Below are positions 9,350-23,083 of a stretch of 64,000 nt of DNA, piece after piece. The notes beneath the pieces are model-generated. The model did no database searches and was not told the origin of the DNA. It saw only the letters and a program-made list of their open reading frames with translations. Position numbers and translations under genes: made by a program. How positions within the stretch are numbered: position 1 is the stretch's first letter; the number at the start of each line of letters is the position of its first letter. The stretch comes from Membranipora membranacea. Its lineage: Eukaryota; Bryozoa; Gymnolaemata; Cheilostomatida; Membraniporidae. The DNA is taken from positions 36,122,283-36,186,282 of the forward strand of contig OU612066.1 of assembly GCA_914767715.1 (NCBI GenBank), written 5' to 3'.

Positions 9350-12275
9350 TTTTTTTCTCAGGTGAGCATTATTCTCTCAAGCCGGATGCTACATTTTGCT
9401 TGTTTGATATTTTTGTTTCACTGATCTGGATAATGAGTGCAACCAGCATGACTGGAATTTAAGTAGACTTTGTTGCTTCAGCTCTCTGACAGACATGAAT
9501 GCATTTGACTAATTCCAAGTCGGCCTTTACATTTAGCAGTTTCTCGTACCGCTTCTGAAGTGACGCCTATCACTGTTCTATGACGTAGAGCCTAATCTTT
9601 TTCAGTATTTGTAGTCAAGTAAGGAACGGATTGCACCTCTTATCTTTTGAGCTGAAAACAAATATAAAAATGGTGACGCACAAACTCCTCTCTTACATAT
9701 GGTGAAAAGTATTTAGTGAACTTTTTCTTTATGTCATTCTGTTGTGTGTACCACAGAGGTTTCATGCAATCAACCTGCCTTCTCTGGCTAAGTCCATTTT
9801 TCATTTTAAATTTGCCTCCGGGTTGACCTGGCAAGGTCAGATATCTGATCTTGGCTGGTGTGCAGGATGGAAATTAACTCCTAGGATTGTTTCGATTCGC
9901 TAACAGACGCTGACATTGGTTCAGCATCAACATTGCTTGCTTCTGCAGAAATGATGAATTAGGATCTCCCCATTTTCGTAGCAGCTAGTAGATAAACTTC
10001 GCCATTCTTCAGCTGCATACTGGGACAAGTAATCTGTACCAAGACTAAAACAATGCAGAAAATGAAACATCAATCTGAATTGCAGTAGCACGGAATATAT
10101 CATGACACATTTCAGCATTTAAAGACAGGCTGACCAAAGCCAAATTTTGTGTTTATATAAATAATTGTGAGGTTGAATTTTTGTTTATTTCGCATTGATG
10201 TCACGTGGCAAAATAAAAGGATGAAGCTCAACTTCACACATTTGGCTAGGATATCCCGCATAGAAATAGCAGATTGGTTGTGACGGTTTTTAACATACTT
10301 GAGTAGTTCATCGAATTTGGCCTCTATGCTGCCAAAGTCTGCCTTGCTTAAGTGAAACCTGGTTTTCTATTATCGTGGGGCTGTAATGATATGAACAGTT
10401 TATACCCAGAGGTTGGAAGGAAGCATAATATTCTCCCCCCATAGCTAGCTATAGCCAGCGTTCAAGGCCACCAGCATCATCACTTTGGGGCATTTTTGGC
10501 TTGGTTAGTATTATGGGCACTTTCAATAGTTGCAATGGGGCCATCAGGTTGCAAAAGTTTTGCTGCATTGTACTCATCAACTGACTGGCGCGTTGGATGC
10601 GAGTAGCTAGTAGGCCATAGTCGTTGCAGGTGCTGATTCTGTCTCTTAGCCTGAGCAGCAAGTCCCGGAACCCATGGTCATTGGCCTGCCTAATCACTCG
10701 CAATTGCATGGTAGGCGAAATGTCCCAAGACAGCCTCTGGGCTTGCTGCATTCAGGCTTGTTGCAGCTTACAGGCACGCTTTCTCTAAAACTGATTGCAA
10801 AATAATATATAATATAATACATAATATAATTCTGAGCGAATCGCAGAGAAGTGTGTGACTGATAACCCTGTCACCATCAGCTGGCCATACTATTTTTCTC
10901 TCTTTTTTCACCATCAGCTATAAAAACTTCCATCAAACAAGTAGCCGGCTGTTTACTTAACCCCTATGGGGATTTTTCCATGGCAAGTGCAGTCTACTAT
11001 ACCATCTGGTGTAGGATATCTTGGCACACAAGCTTCTTTCTTAGAACAAACTCATTTCCTTCAGAGAGTAGCTCCCTACACAGAGCTATGAAGTTTGCGA
11101 CAGTTATCCTCTTGTTGCCCTGCTGAGAAATCAGTGTTCTATGTCATCAGGGGTCAAATCTGGTATAAACTTCATCTCCTCTTCCCACTCCTCAAGCAAG
11201 CCTATAAATTCTAGCTCCAGCCACTGTAACAAAGTGATAAAACATCAAAATGTTGCCCACATGTGAGGAAAAAAGGAAACTGTTAGGCGACACAAAGATT
11301 GACTTTCTTGCATTACCCTCAAGGATGGGAGCCAGACAACAAAAAGCCATGTATTTCAGCAACAAGGCAAAATTTACCAGTGTTTGTAGTTTAAGTTAGA
11401 TATTGTTGAGGCTATTTTAAACACAATTAACAAAATTTTGGACTTGTGCGTCGTCAGAGGTGATTACGGTATCAGGCCTGACGGATCTTTGTTTTAGGCA
11501 TATAATCAATGAAGGCATACCTGCAATTTTAATCATCAGGAGATTTGAATTTGACTCCTTGATCAGGTGATCTACCAAGGAAGAAAACAATTCCATATTC
11601 AGAGAGAGCTCATGATTCAAAGTTGTCTTTTCTAATCAAGGAAGAATGTAACTCCTTGTTCAGTGTTTGCTTTTGACAATGCAGACAAAGGAAGTGATCA
11701 CTCTTAAACAAGGCTGCCAACTCCGCATATCCAATTCCAGTGGTTACTACTGTTCGCTAGTCATCCGTCTCTTACTTTCATTATCACTTGCATAGGAAGG
11801 CCTCTGCTCAGCTTACTCAAAGAACATCTAGTATCAAGCATTAGAAAGAAATTACCGATAGAAAAATGATACATGTTTTCCGTATCTCTATGTAGGTTGT
11901 AGCCAGGTTTGGATTATCTCTTCTTATCTCGGCAGCAAGACTGACACTCATGCGGTTGTAGCTCGTGACGTGACGTGATTGTGTTTTAGTTCGTATCTGT
12001 GAGATGATTAATAGCTTTCATATATACCTGACCATAGCAGCTAGATATGTCATAGAAAAATATGCCGCTGCAAAATCATTCAAAATATCTGAATATTATA
12101 AAAACCAACAACATGAAAACATGTAGACCGGCAAAAACAACAACATGAACATATAGATAACAGCTAAGCCATATCCCACCCACTCATTTACAAGAGCAAG
12201 AGTGTGCTGCTGTGAGAGCGAGAGTGTGCTGCTGTGAGAGCGAGTGAGCGTAAGGATAGATAATTGATTAACCAG
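9350..12275. other. No firm gene; one unassigned 100-residue frame
   Basis: The only frame of note is on the minus strand at 10751-10449 (100 codons). It is hydrophilic and arginine-rich, with no domain I recognise. A second possible degraded coding stretch, acidic and read on minus at about 11.2-11.1 kb, breaks after a few dozen codons. Near 12.2 kb a 24-bp unit containing GAGAGTGTGCTGCTGTGAGA is duplicated. Confidence 0.4.
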
Positions 12276-12279
12276 ATTT

Positions 12280-12670
12280 TTATGTAAAAACCAACATCAC
12301 CTCTGTGGGACAGTATTTTGTAGCCACAGCTTTTGCATTTCTAGCCCCACGCACATGGTGAAACTTGATTTTCATATGCTTGACATTCTTACTGCTTCCA
12401 GAATTGTCTGTGATTGCTGCTGCCGATATATTGTCACAGTTGATGCATGTTTGGTTGTGATTGACCCAAATCTTAAAATAACTCCAATGCTGCCTCTTTT
12501 ACTGAAGTAAACAGCGTTACATATTCAGACTCAGCAGTTGACAGAGCGACTGCACTCTGACATTTGCTAATCCAGCTGATGGGGCTACCAGCTGAAAAGA
12601 CATCAACTCCACAAGTCATAAAAAATGGGGAGCGGAGACAACTCATGGTTTTCTTGTCAGAAAAGTACAT
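12280..12670 (-). pseudogene. Ty1/copia RNase H relic
   Basis: The frame at 12670-12473 contains ISWISKCQSAVALSTAESEY, the hallmark RNase H block of Ty1/copia elements (usually SWxSKxQxxVALSTxEAEY). After a stop and a frame change the next block reads KHMKIKFHHVR, then KYCPTEVM, which correspond to the copia C-terminal KHIDIRYHFVR and YxPTExM motifs. The rest of pol and the LTRs are missing. It is a short dead fragment. Confidence 0.85.
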
Positions 12671-13529
12671 ATGGATTGTGTTAATCTGTTAGACACAAAA
12701 TGTAACTGTAATTTAATTGATAAAAAAGGTCAAGATTATGATTGTCGAAAAAGCTGAAAATTACAAACACTTACAAACAAAATTACACATCTATTTAAAC
12801 ATCAAAGTATTTAACCTTGAACTCAGTATATGCTTGGGCGATGTTAGTCTTGTTGTCCAGTCTGAATAGTCTCAAGGAAGGATCAGCTGGACTCAGATCT
12901 GGTACCACCTCCGTAATAAAATTATCCTGTACAATGGACTTTCTTAGGAATGAAGGCCGCTTGAAACTTCCCCCGACCTTTACTGTTTTTTTCACTGTTT
13001 ACTCAGAACCTCAGCCAGATCTGACCTGTCCTCCTAGGTCACAGCTTATATGCTGCCTGCTTTCACCTCAAATATAGTAGTAGTTGGTGTGGATTCATGG
13101 CATGGGAAGTCGTAGCCTCATGACTCAGATGACCCAAATTGTTAAATCGATGTATAGCTTTTGGTTTTGTTGTGATTGAGGAGGACAGTCATCGTGGTTA
13201 GATTTGATTTGTTACCCGGGAATATATGTGAGGTGTTGATGTTGTTGATTGGTTTGTGGTCAGCAAATACATTCTTAAAATTCATCCGAAACTCATTTAT
13301 ATCTGATTCTGTGGCTGTCACCACCCATGTCTCTCTCATCTTATCTTCAACTGAGGCCGCCGCAAATTATGTTTGATCTGTTATCCTAGAGTATTGATCA
13401 CTAGGCCACTCATCTCGAGTATGTCAGTTACTGAAACTGGAAGAGTGTTTGCAATTAAATGACACTTTGTTGCTCTTCTCTTATGTTTGTCTTACCTTCT
13501 TTAAAACTGACTCATTCAGGAGTTGGCAG

Positions 13530-13739
13530 CTAGTGGGTATATAATGCAGACAGGTTTGCTCTCGTTGCTAATGGGACTATCTTATCTTTTCGCCAACTCC
13601 TGTTATTCCCATCAACTGCCTTTTCTCCTCGTTTTACATCCATAATGACTATTGACTCCTCTACTGCGTTTTCCTCAACATCATACTCAATCGCGGTCTC
13701 AGCTCCGTGCAGAACCATGTCAAGTCCAAGAACCTGGCC
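13530..13739 (-). CDS. Candidate terminal exon, unknown protein
   Basis: On the minus strand a TTGTTACAG acceptor is followed by 70 in-frame codons ending in a stop at 13530. The peptide is acidic then basic (EYDVEENAVEESIVIMDVKR). It starts in phase 0, the phase in which the upstream candidate exon at 15333-15124 ends, so the two may belong to one transcript, possibly with exons between them. I recognise no domain. It could be chance open sequence. Confidence 0.3.
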   Translation of the reverse strand, partial: GQVLGLDMVLHGAETAIEYDVEENAVEESIVIMDVKRGEKAVDGNNRSWRKDKIVPLATRANLSALYTH

Positions 13740-14339
13740 CTGTAACAATCGGTATTTTCAATTGCATATAACATAGAGTCAGCTTTTGTTGATGGTATAC
13801 CACTTGTGGAGTCGAATTGGGTAGACCCAAACTAAATTTTTATTTAGTTTTAGGTCTCAAACTCAAAAATCTCCACAGTGACAGTAAATACTTGTTTGGT
13901 CTCATTGAGAAGTGTCTGGCAATTATAAAACAAGATAAATGAAAAATACAAATCCATGACAAATAAAAATCCAAATCCAACTCAAGCAGCTGCAAAGCCA
14001 ACAGGAATTTGCAGAAACTTCCACGCTATAATGCACTCATCAATTTTACAAATTTCAGCCTAGATGTCACCAAGTTTGGTCGACCATGAGCTTTAAAAAA
14101 TAGATCTTGGCCTGAACACTCACCGCTAGCCATCTCCTCGGAATGGTCCTCTTCCTATGTGAGTGTGTATATCACAGTTTAAAAGATTTCAAGTATATAA
14201 TGCCACCTTCCATATTTACTCATGACTTGTTGAAGGGAACATATCAGCCACAACCACAATATGGGCAGATAGTCATTCACATTCACATTCAATGTACAAC
14301 TAAAATTTAAAACAGCTTATGAGCCATGGTCATTTTTTT

Positions 14340-14775
14340 TCTCTTCCATCAAACTAATCCTGTTTTTTTTCCACACCTGGCTGTGTCTGATGTGAGAGTG
14401 AAGACATTCTGTCTGGCTGATAACCTGGCTCCCTCACCAGCTATTTTTTAATCTTCCCATAACAGACAAGTTTAATGATCAACAAAGTTTTTTTTCTGCT
14501 CGGAAGCTCAGTTGGCCGAAATTAATCCGAAAATAATCATTAATATTACATACAGTAATATATTTTCCTTTTGAGCAGCTTCTTAATCCTTATAGCGCGA
14601 GATCCATCCTCAGCCTTACCCTGAGTTCCACACTTACATTGTTGCAGTTGCTTGCGTTGATGGTCTCTTTGATTGCACTGCTTTTTGTGTCCTGTAGTCT
14701 TGATCTCGGCCTGCATTGAAGGTTTTGTTTAAGAAGTTTTGCGTTTAGTCAGAGTTAAGATGTGCTCTCATAACA
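14340..14775. repeat. Dispersed repeat, copy 2
   Basis: Diverged second copy of the repeat at 8870-9345, same orientation and block order, with several small indels and poly-T runs. Confidence 0.55.
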
Positions 14776-15123
14776 AAACAAACTGAGGTACATTTGAGAC
14801 AGGATAACACTTTTGCATAAAATCAATAAAAGAGCAGCAGTTGTATATAAGGGCACTATACCCAGCAAATGGCCAACATTCCTATGATCAAAGCAAACAC
14901 GCCAGCTCTGTTTTATCGATCATGAGACCACCTCTTTCGGGGCATTTAACATCATGGGCAAATTAAAACGTAAGCACCACATTTTTTATAAATACAGGAT
15001 TGTTTATGGCCGGATAAACAAGTAATTTATGTAATTTAAGAAATAGCTGTGGTCAATGTTGGGTTGAAAAAGCCATCGTTTGCCAAGTGCTTTCTAAAAG
15101 AATTTGATACCTGTAACACTTAC

Positions 15124-15333
15124 CTCAATGTCTAATGCAGTGTTAATGTTCATGCTGAACATGTTAAGAAATGCATTGTACTTTGTGTTGCAATCGATCA
15201 CTCTTATTGTTCCACCTTCCTCCACCGGATAGCTTGCCATCACCCGCCAAAATGACATGCTTACTGATAGGTCGTGGCATTGAACTATTAGCTCCTTTAC
15301 ATCTCCGGTCGGCTGCTTTCTAATAGCTGACAC
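15124..15333 (-). CDS. Candidate internal exon, OB-fold-like (RPA type)
   Basis: Seventy open codons on the minus strand are bounded by an ATAATAG acceptor and a strong GAG/GTAAGT donor, both in phase 0. The peptide has the beta-strand rhythm of an RPA-type OB fold: KELIVQCHDLSVSMSFWRVM, then VEEGGTIRVIDCNTKY, then a short strand near NTALDIE. RPA-like OB folds bind single-stranded DNA and occur in host genes (RPA1, MEIOB) and in transposon proteins. The assignment is an inference from pattern only. The downstream candidate exon is at 13739-13530; no upstream exon was securely found. Confidence 0.35.
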
Positions 15334-15508
15334 CTATTATAAGATAAATGTAATGTTACAATAATGTTGTGATGAGATGTCTCGATAATGACTACATATT
15401 GCAGCAAATGGCAGTAACATAAAAAGGACTGAATACATGGGTTAAAATTGATGAACATTATTGCTAGCATCATGAGCAGACTCTCAAAATGGCAGTTGTC
15501 AGAACTTT

Positions 15509-16262
15509 CATGTTTTAAAATATGCAGATGATACTTGTTTGATTGGACCCAATGGTAATTATTCTGATATAGACTGTTATTTTTCTGAAGTAACCAGAAT
15601 ATCTAATCAATGCACAATCAAAAGCAAAAAAACAAAAGAAGTGCTATTTTTTATTTAGCATGATAGACCCTTCAGCCCTATCCTTTTACCAAATGGGTCA
15701 GTGGTTTTTTCTTTTGAAATGACTAATTATCTTGGTGTTGAGATTGACCGGAAGCCCAGATTTGAAGCCCATACTCAAAATGTTATGGGTAAGGCAAAAC
15801 TCTCTTTATTTAAAAACAAAGCTACTAGCAAGCATGCATAGTTTTATGATATTGTATCGTCTACCAGTCCTCTATCCTGCCATTCACCAACGAGATAAGA
15901 AGGACATGCGCAAAATATTTAGATATGCCTTCTGGCTCGGATTAGAACTTGATTATGATTTCGATTCCCTAGTTAATACTCATTTTGAAGAATCATGTAA
16001 TACAGATATATACCGATGATGAACATTTTATCCAGAACTACCTCGAACGATGCCCCTCAGGTCGGCTCAGACACCCCAAATACCGTACTGCCTGGGGAAA
16101 AGACTGCTCCTCAAGATATATGTGCAGCTATATTATTAATAACACCATTTTTTACCCTATTTTTGCATGCAAGGCAATTTATTATTTTTTAGCAGAATAT
16201 GTGTACCAACAACCCTTTTCTCACAACTTTTACAGTAAGCAATAGAAATACAATCAATCAAT
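15509..16262 (+). mobile_element. LINE relic, RT C-terminal part
   Basis: The reverse transcriptase active-site box reads YADDTCLIG near 15515. It is followed by KKTKEVLF and YLGVEIDRKPRFEAHTQNV, the usual order after the YADD box of non-LTR retrotransposons. After frame changes the C-terminal region continues (KKDMRKIFRYAFWLG, then YLERCPSGRLRHPKYRTAW) and ends close to a short (CAAT)n tail near 16250. The 5' part is absent, as expected for 5'-truncated LINE copies. Stops and frameshifts show it is dead. Confidence 0.85.
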
Positions 16263-16269
16263 CCAGGGA

Positions 16270-18360
16270 GGTACAGAGAGGGAGTGGAAACGAAATGTAG
16301 CCTGTGACTTAACAAGGCTGTTTCCAAGTGTTGTACTAATATGGTCCCTCCATTAAAATTCATTTAAGTCCTCAGTCTTTTTATATGTCTGTCTCCAGTT
16401 GAAAATTATTAAAATATTTGACATGTTTACTCAATGGTATATTGAGACACCCAGAGACAATATATCATGATGTAAATCACCACAGGTGTAGATGAGACAT
16501 AGCTAGTAATATAGTAACCACTTTTGCAGAGTATTGAATTATAATTCCAATGCAAATGTTTGATCGGAGATAGAGAGACTGAAAATAAATCATTCATTCA
16601 CCATTTAAAAACCATGTGAGGAACTCAGACCAGATAAAAGTAGTGAAAGTACTTGAATAAGCCCTTTCTAACACCTAAGTGACAAAGGGAGGCATAACAT
16701 ACCACGTTTGACTGATGAAAACCGCCATTGATTGCCAAATTATGAGGCAAATTTATGGCCATGTCTGCAGTTGAACTTTCCCTTCTCATATGAGTAGCAG
16801 AGGGCTTTGGAGTGTCAGGTAAAACTAAAGTTTGAAACCTGGACTATACCTGAGTGCTATCTATATTTCTCTGCTACTTAGTTTAGTTTCTTTTCAAGAG
16901 GTTCAAACACTTTAGGAAATATGCGGTAGAGCCCATCTTGATAAATGGGATTCCACAACTATGCTCTTGCTGATTGGACAGTTCATCAAAATTATTACAG
17001 CAACTCAAGTTGTACTTCTTTTTGGCAGGAAGTCACTCTCTGCAGTCTCTGCTCTGATTGGCTGTGGTCATGGAAATCCTTTGCTGATAAAGAGAGGACA
17101 GTTACCAGTGGAGACAAACAATAATTTGAAATGAGAGGCCGTTTCCACTCCTTTTTTAAACTCCTTGATCAACCTATTGGACTTTTCTAAGTTACTTACA
17201 GTTAAGATTTTCCCCATAGCTGAATGCTTTGTGTCGATGCATTTACTTTTGAAAGCACTTGAAGTGATCATAGGAAATAATCCATAGGCTGTCTCTGGTT
17301 GTTCCTCGTTGTTACCGTGGGATGATCTGGATAGGATCTAGAGATGACTTTTTTTGCTGTGGAGCCTCATGTGATGCCCTTCAGTGTTGTTGTTAGAAAA
17401 TAAATAAATCTTAGAGGTGTCCAGTTACTTATTTACGTTGTTTAACTCTATTTTGATATACTTACTGGCGTGTACCACTACGCCAAATTGCCTAGTTGCT
17501 TGTCCTCTCGGTGTGACTGTCCTACTTGCAGTATTCATGGTGAAATGTGTGGTTATCGATATCTGTTCTGATCTGATTCAGAGCCCATTTTGCTTGCGCT
17601 ATTTATATGGTTTTTTTGGCAGCCATCAAGTCTTTTCATTGGTCAACACTGTTCGTTATATTTTATGACTGCTTATTCACTATGGTTTCATATTATGTTG
17701 ATTTTAGGGCAAATGATAACTATGAGAAAAGCATTTAGGTTAACTTATAATAACTAAATAATATATACCATTTCTTAAATCGAAATTAGAAAGCTTGATG
17801 TTTCATAATGAGTATGGATAGTGGATAAGGGATGAGATGTTTAAGAAAGAGGCCTGAGTTGAATTCTCAATCGTAACATTTTTTTCAAAGTTTTATCATC
17901 ATTAAAATTGTAAGCATTCTTCATTAGATTTGGGAGCGGACAACTCATTCAAAGCATGATTCGTCTGCTGGTTTCCTGCCGTTGGCTTTGGTATTTCTTA
18001 TCCAAAAAATACAGACAAAAGACCTATTAACAAAATACAGACAAAAGACATATTATACTTAACTAAGTGCCCGCTTGTTTACATATACTGTCTTTGACAA
18101 AATTACCAAAATAAAATATCTATCTATTTTAATAGGAAAATGGGCACTGACTTATTCTTAATCAAAGTTGATATTAGTGTTATCCTTCCATCTACCATAG
18201 ACCAAAATTGAAACATACCACTGTGAAGCATTCAGTGTTTTTCCGTCTTTCGCTTTCAACCCAGCTGTAGCCGTAGCTGTCTAGCGGTCCGATGTCAGCT
18301 TTTTTGGCTTGTTGTACGTGTCTGCTGTGAGCCGCTATCCGTTGCCTTTCATAGCTTGAT
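16270..18360. other. No gene recognised
   Basis: AT-rich DNA without motif-bearing frames. One minus-strand open stretch (17271-17068) contains a GTAAGT but no recognisable domain. Probably intergenic or intronic. Confidence 0.45.
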
Positions 18361-18364
18361 TTTT

Positions 18365-20235
18365 TTTATTGTTTATTGACAAGCAATCTTCATCATTAAA
18401 ATGATAAAACAGAAATAAATACGGAATAAATAGATAAAGAAGAAATATAGAAGATAAAGACTACCAATAAAAATGGTTGTCTTAGACATGTAATACATAA
18501 ATGCATATTGTCGGAATGACTTTAAATTGTTTGCAGACCTGATCTGTTGCAGAAGGCTATTGAAAATTATAGAAAGATACAAAGAAGATTGTTTGATGGA
18601 GGTTTCAGATAATGCGTGTCTCTCATCTGAAATGATGTATATTGAATGAAAACTGCTCACATATAGAACCTGGAGCCAGCGTGTTGAGTATTTTATAGCC
18701 ATAAATGGCAGAGAAATAACTGGCAAGCTGTGGTAATGGGAGAAGATTTAATGATCTTGAAAGATCCTGTGTTGATATCAGATGCTTTGGAACGAAATGA
18801 ACAAAGGTGATAAGCCTAAAAGCCTGCTTCTGTAGTAAAAGTAATGGATTTGTTAGTGGGCAGGGGCTTTGCTATAGTAAATATGAATACCATAGATAAA
18901 AGGTCATCGCCGCTTTCCTTCCAATGCAAAATCTGCATTGCTGAAAAAGTGCAAGATTAGCTTTAAGTGTTTTTTGAAATAGTTTCAACATGATCAGTCC
19001 GTGAAAGTGTGTCATGTATCACATAGCCAAGGAGTTTAGTTTTGGCTTGTCTCTCAAGTTCAGAGCCAGAAATTGATAACGAAAATTTTGTGTTGGGTGA
19101 TGCATTACAAAGAAGTTTGTTTGACTTACACCATTGGTTTATCTCACTGAGATCAATATTGCAAGGTCTCTCTAACTGAAAAATGTTGTGGCTTTTGGCA
19201 ACAAAAGTAGTATCATCGGCGTAAGCATTGACAGTAGAGAAAAGATGTAAGTTTAAAAGATCATTGATGAATATTGAAAATAATGTTGGGGCAATGATTG
19301 AGCCTTGAGGGACACCTTTCAGAATAGGTAGTAATGTGGAATTTAAGTGGTTGAATGTTACATATTGTTTTCTATCATTTAAAAATGAAGCTAGCAGTTT
19401 ATGGGATGATCCAGTTATGCCATATCTAGACAATTTCTGAAGAAGTATAGCATGATCAACACGATCAAACGCTTTTTTAAAGTCCAAAAATATTATAGAA
19501 ATGTAATAACCTTGAGATTTGAAGTCTAGACAATCACTAAATATCTTATGCATAGTATCTGCGCCAGAGAAACCTTTCCTGAAATCTGACTGTAAATTGT
19601 ATAGGATTTTATTTGATTCTAAATAATATGTCTGAAGGTGAATATTGATGTGTTTCTCAAAGTTTTTGGATAAAATTGGTAAAACTGAGATTGGTCGAAA
19701 GTTAGATGGGACATTTCTATCACCATCTGTAAAAATAGGTGTGACTAGCTGATTTCCATTCTTTTGGGAAAACTCCTTCAACCAAAAATCTATTTATCAT
19801 GTCAGTAAGGTTGCCAACAATATAGGGAATTGTTTTTCTCAGTATTTTCACTGAAACATTATCAGAACCAGTGGATTTATTGTTTGAGATACTAGACATG
19901 TATTTGATACAGTCTGATGGTGTTAAATGTGGAACTGGGTTCATTTTCTCTTTTGTGAGAGGGTCGATTCTGGCACGGAGAGTTGGCAATTTACTAGTCA
20001 AACCATCTGCAATAGTAGTGAAGGGAATGTTCAAAGTCTCTGCAGTTTGGTCTGACACTGAATCAGAACATCTTTTCGGATTGACGTTCAAAGCATCCCA
20101 TAACGGTTTGTATTATGTGAGTCCACTATTTTTGACTAGGTCCTGCATGTGCAATTTTCTTTTCTTACGGATCAAGTTTGTCACTAGATTTCTTTTGATA
20201 TGGTAGTTAACCCAATCCTTCCCTGATTTGAATGT
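18365..20235 (-). mobile_element. LINE relic, RT and C-terminal domain
   Basis: Two overlapping minus-strand frames (20091-19720 and 19781-18963) carry a non-LTR reverse transcriptase in order: STGSDNVSVKILR, FRPISVLPILSK, FLDFKKAFDRVDH, GVPQGSIIAPTLFSIFINDL, YADDTTFVA and LLGYVIHDTL. A degraded C-terminal thumb-like region continues to about 18.37 kb, and the linker before RT starts near 20.23 kb. No endonuclease domain is present, so it is 5'-truncated. The long first RT stretch suggests it is younger than the other LINE relics here. Clade (CR1/L2/Jockey-like) is not resolved. Confidence 0.9.
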
Positions 20236-21718
20236 ATCCCCCAACTTCATCATCCACATACACATAAAAATGGTGGTTATTTTGTATAATAATAATAAGG
20301 AATATTATGAGCAAATAAATAGTATACATATGGGACAGTTTAGCGTAGCATCAAATTAAGCATGTCCGATAAGATTTTGATGGCAGATTGCTAGTTTCTT
20401 CCTGGTACTGATAATTATTAGTATTGTTGTTAAGTGGGTAAGTGGGTGCATTCTGGTTATAATGTTCCACCAATAATTTGAGTATCTTAGACTGCAGGAA
20501 TTCTCTCTCAGCAAAAAGCAGCTCCTTTAGTTGGTACCCCATGCAGCATATCTGGGAACTTTGGGAGTCATTCTGAAACTACAAGAAAAGTAAGAAAAAT
20601 GTCAAATATGAAACTTAACTCAATCAATCGTGGAAAAGTGCCTTCAATAAGGGAAGGCAACTCCCATTCTCTGCATTATGATGTCACTGTCTCCCCGAAG
20701 TGCTTGTTTCTTGCAATGGACTTCCTGGAGACAGTGAGACAATGGGTTGTGGTATAGTATCTCTTGCTTTCCCATTTTCCTCTACATTTCAAACAACACA
20801 CTTTTCCACCAACTTTCAGCGTCAGAACGCTTCTAGATTTGAACCATAAATTTTGTTTTGTCAATGTGATGGTGATAACAACTGTTTGATGTTATCATAG
20901 TTGGGCCAAGTGTGTTGTTTATGTATTTTTTAATTTTATCCTCTCTATCGAATGCTCACATCAAACAAGGTAGCACGATTTGCTGGTATAAAAGGAAATG
21001 TGGAGTGATGTTTTTGTTGATTTTTGTTGATGTTGATTGTAAACCATGAGCACTGTTGCTAGTTCGATTGCTAGTAGACGACTTACTAGTCATATCTGAG
21101 AAGGATGAAGGGTTTGGGGTCCAAAGCTTGGATGGCAGATTTAGGCGTTCTGAACTAGGCTGCATGTTACATTACATTTCATTTATGATCTTTTTTTAGA
21201 TTTCCTGCATCTCTACCCTGGCCTGGTCAAGGATATCATTATTTACAGATTCACAAATACACTGCTTTTCCTCCACAAAGGTAAGCCTGACATTGATGTC
21301 AGCATCTGCTTTCTGGATCTCCTCAATGCTATCTGCAAATAAGTTCATAGCTTTTTCACTCGCTGTTTCAGACACTCATTATCATCCGGTTGTTTGCAGC
21401 GTGTAGCTGCTTGATGGTATTCTTTACTAGAAGAGTCAGAATTGCTATCCATATCTGACATCATACCAGCCTATCATTAGCCATCTGATATATCCAATAG
21501 TATGAAAAATGTTCATATTTTTTCATTGTTCACCTCAATACGCTCAACAAGCAATATGGGGCTATTCATGCTAGCAGACCAGTGAAAATGTCTACATCCA
21601 CCAATGCTTTAATTAGTCTAATCTTTTCCTATAGTTTCAAACTATATTATAATTTTTCGATCACTTTCCCCTTTGCAGGCAACGTTTTTGGCAATTAGCT
21701 GTGTATTGGGCAACTTAC

Positions 21719-21829
21719 CTTTGCAACCAGCATGAAAAACGCTCACACAGACGTCTGTCGAATCTTCTGTAGTTAGCACTCTAGGTGAGGCAGGCCTGAA
21801 TACATTATTACATTTATCAGTTTTTACAT
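21719..21829 (-). CDS. Candidate internal exon, unknown protein
   Basis: Thirty-seven codons on the minus strand lie between an ATTGATAG acceptor and a strong AAAG/GTAAGT donor, phase 1 at both ends. The peptide is cysteine-containing (DKCNNVF, DVCVSVFHAGCK) and matches nothing I know. Phase-1 borders would suit an extracellular module, but this is weak evidence from one short open stretch. Confidence 0.25.
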
Positions 21830-23083
21830 CTATCAATTTGTTGTCATGTTTCTGACCTCCATCATCATTTTTCCCAGCTTGTCCTCAATCTGCACATTCT
21901 TATATGATATAGTCATCAATCCGAATGCAGATTTGCCCAAAATTAATAGGAAAGAGTTTGCCGCAATCATCATCATTTCAAAGGCTGCACTCATTTGAAA
22001 TAAATATACTTGCTATGATATCTGGTGTTTTATGACTTGCTTTATTGTCTCCTATGATTCACACACCATAGTGATGACTTCCCTAACAACAATATCAATC
22101 TCAGAGCGTTAACATTCTCTCAAGCATTTCGTTAAAGATGATGCATGCGGCCAAAAGGATTGACAGAACATAGTTGCTCAAGCACTAGGATCAGAGGGTG
22201 GTTCATACCAGTCTGACAATGCAGTGTGCCTTCCTGCTGTTAGGGTAAGTAAGGCAGTTCATGTGAAGATATCCCAAGTCGACACTATCAAATGCTTTGG
22301 GTATATTTTATTACTATCACTGATGAGACACTGGCACTGCACTGTTATCAAAAAACCCTGATAACATCTCAAAATAAACTCTGAAATGCCATGAAACCAA
22401 ATATCAGGGTTTACATTACCACACTCTGAAAACATTATGAGCTAATTTTGATATGTGATATCTGTATATTTCTATCATTACAAGCGGTTATGTAATACTA
22501 GTCTGCGCAGTTGGGGAGTGTAATTATTATGTGATATGCAGTGCAATACCCATATAGCTCATATTCAAGATAGCCTGAGATCATAATCTGTTTAACAATG
22601 GCTCTAAGCAGGCTGAGCGACATAATACAAGAAGCTTAGTCTAAGGTTTTAGCATGGGATCAAAGACTGTAGATAGCTTGAATGTGACCGGCCTCTCAAT
22701 CAGAACTGCCTTGGCAATTGGGGCTTCCCGGATGGCCTTCATGATAGTGTGGATCACAAAGAGCGACCTCGTGATCCTGACGGCTGATAAAGCTGCAGGA
22801 GTACTCATTTGCAAAGATAAAACAGTACATTGTGTATGGATTACAAATGCACCATGGATTGTATTGTCTGCGTAAGAAGCGACAAGTTTGTTGGATTGCG
22901 ATATTAGCTGGGGTAAAAAACCTTTTGAACCAACGCTAATAATCTAAAGCTATTTATCTAAGATTTTCCCGCCTTTAGGGGACTATAGTCTCAAATTGGA
23001 ACACTCCATTCATCCTTATATAAATAAGGGAAAACTTTAGTGGTTGAGAGAATTTGAGAAGAATTCTCAGCTGTGGCCGTGTG

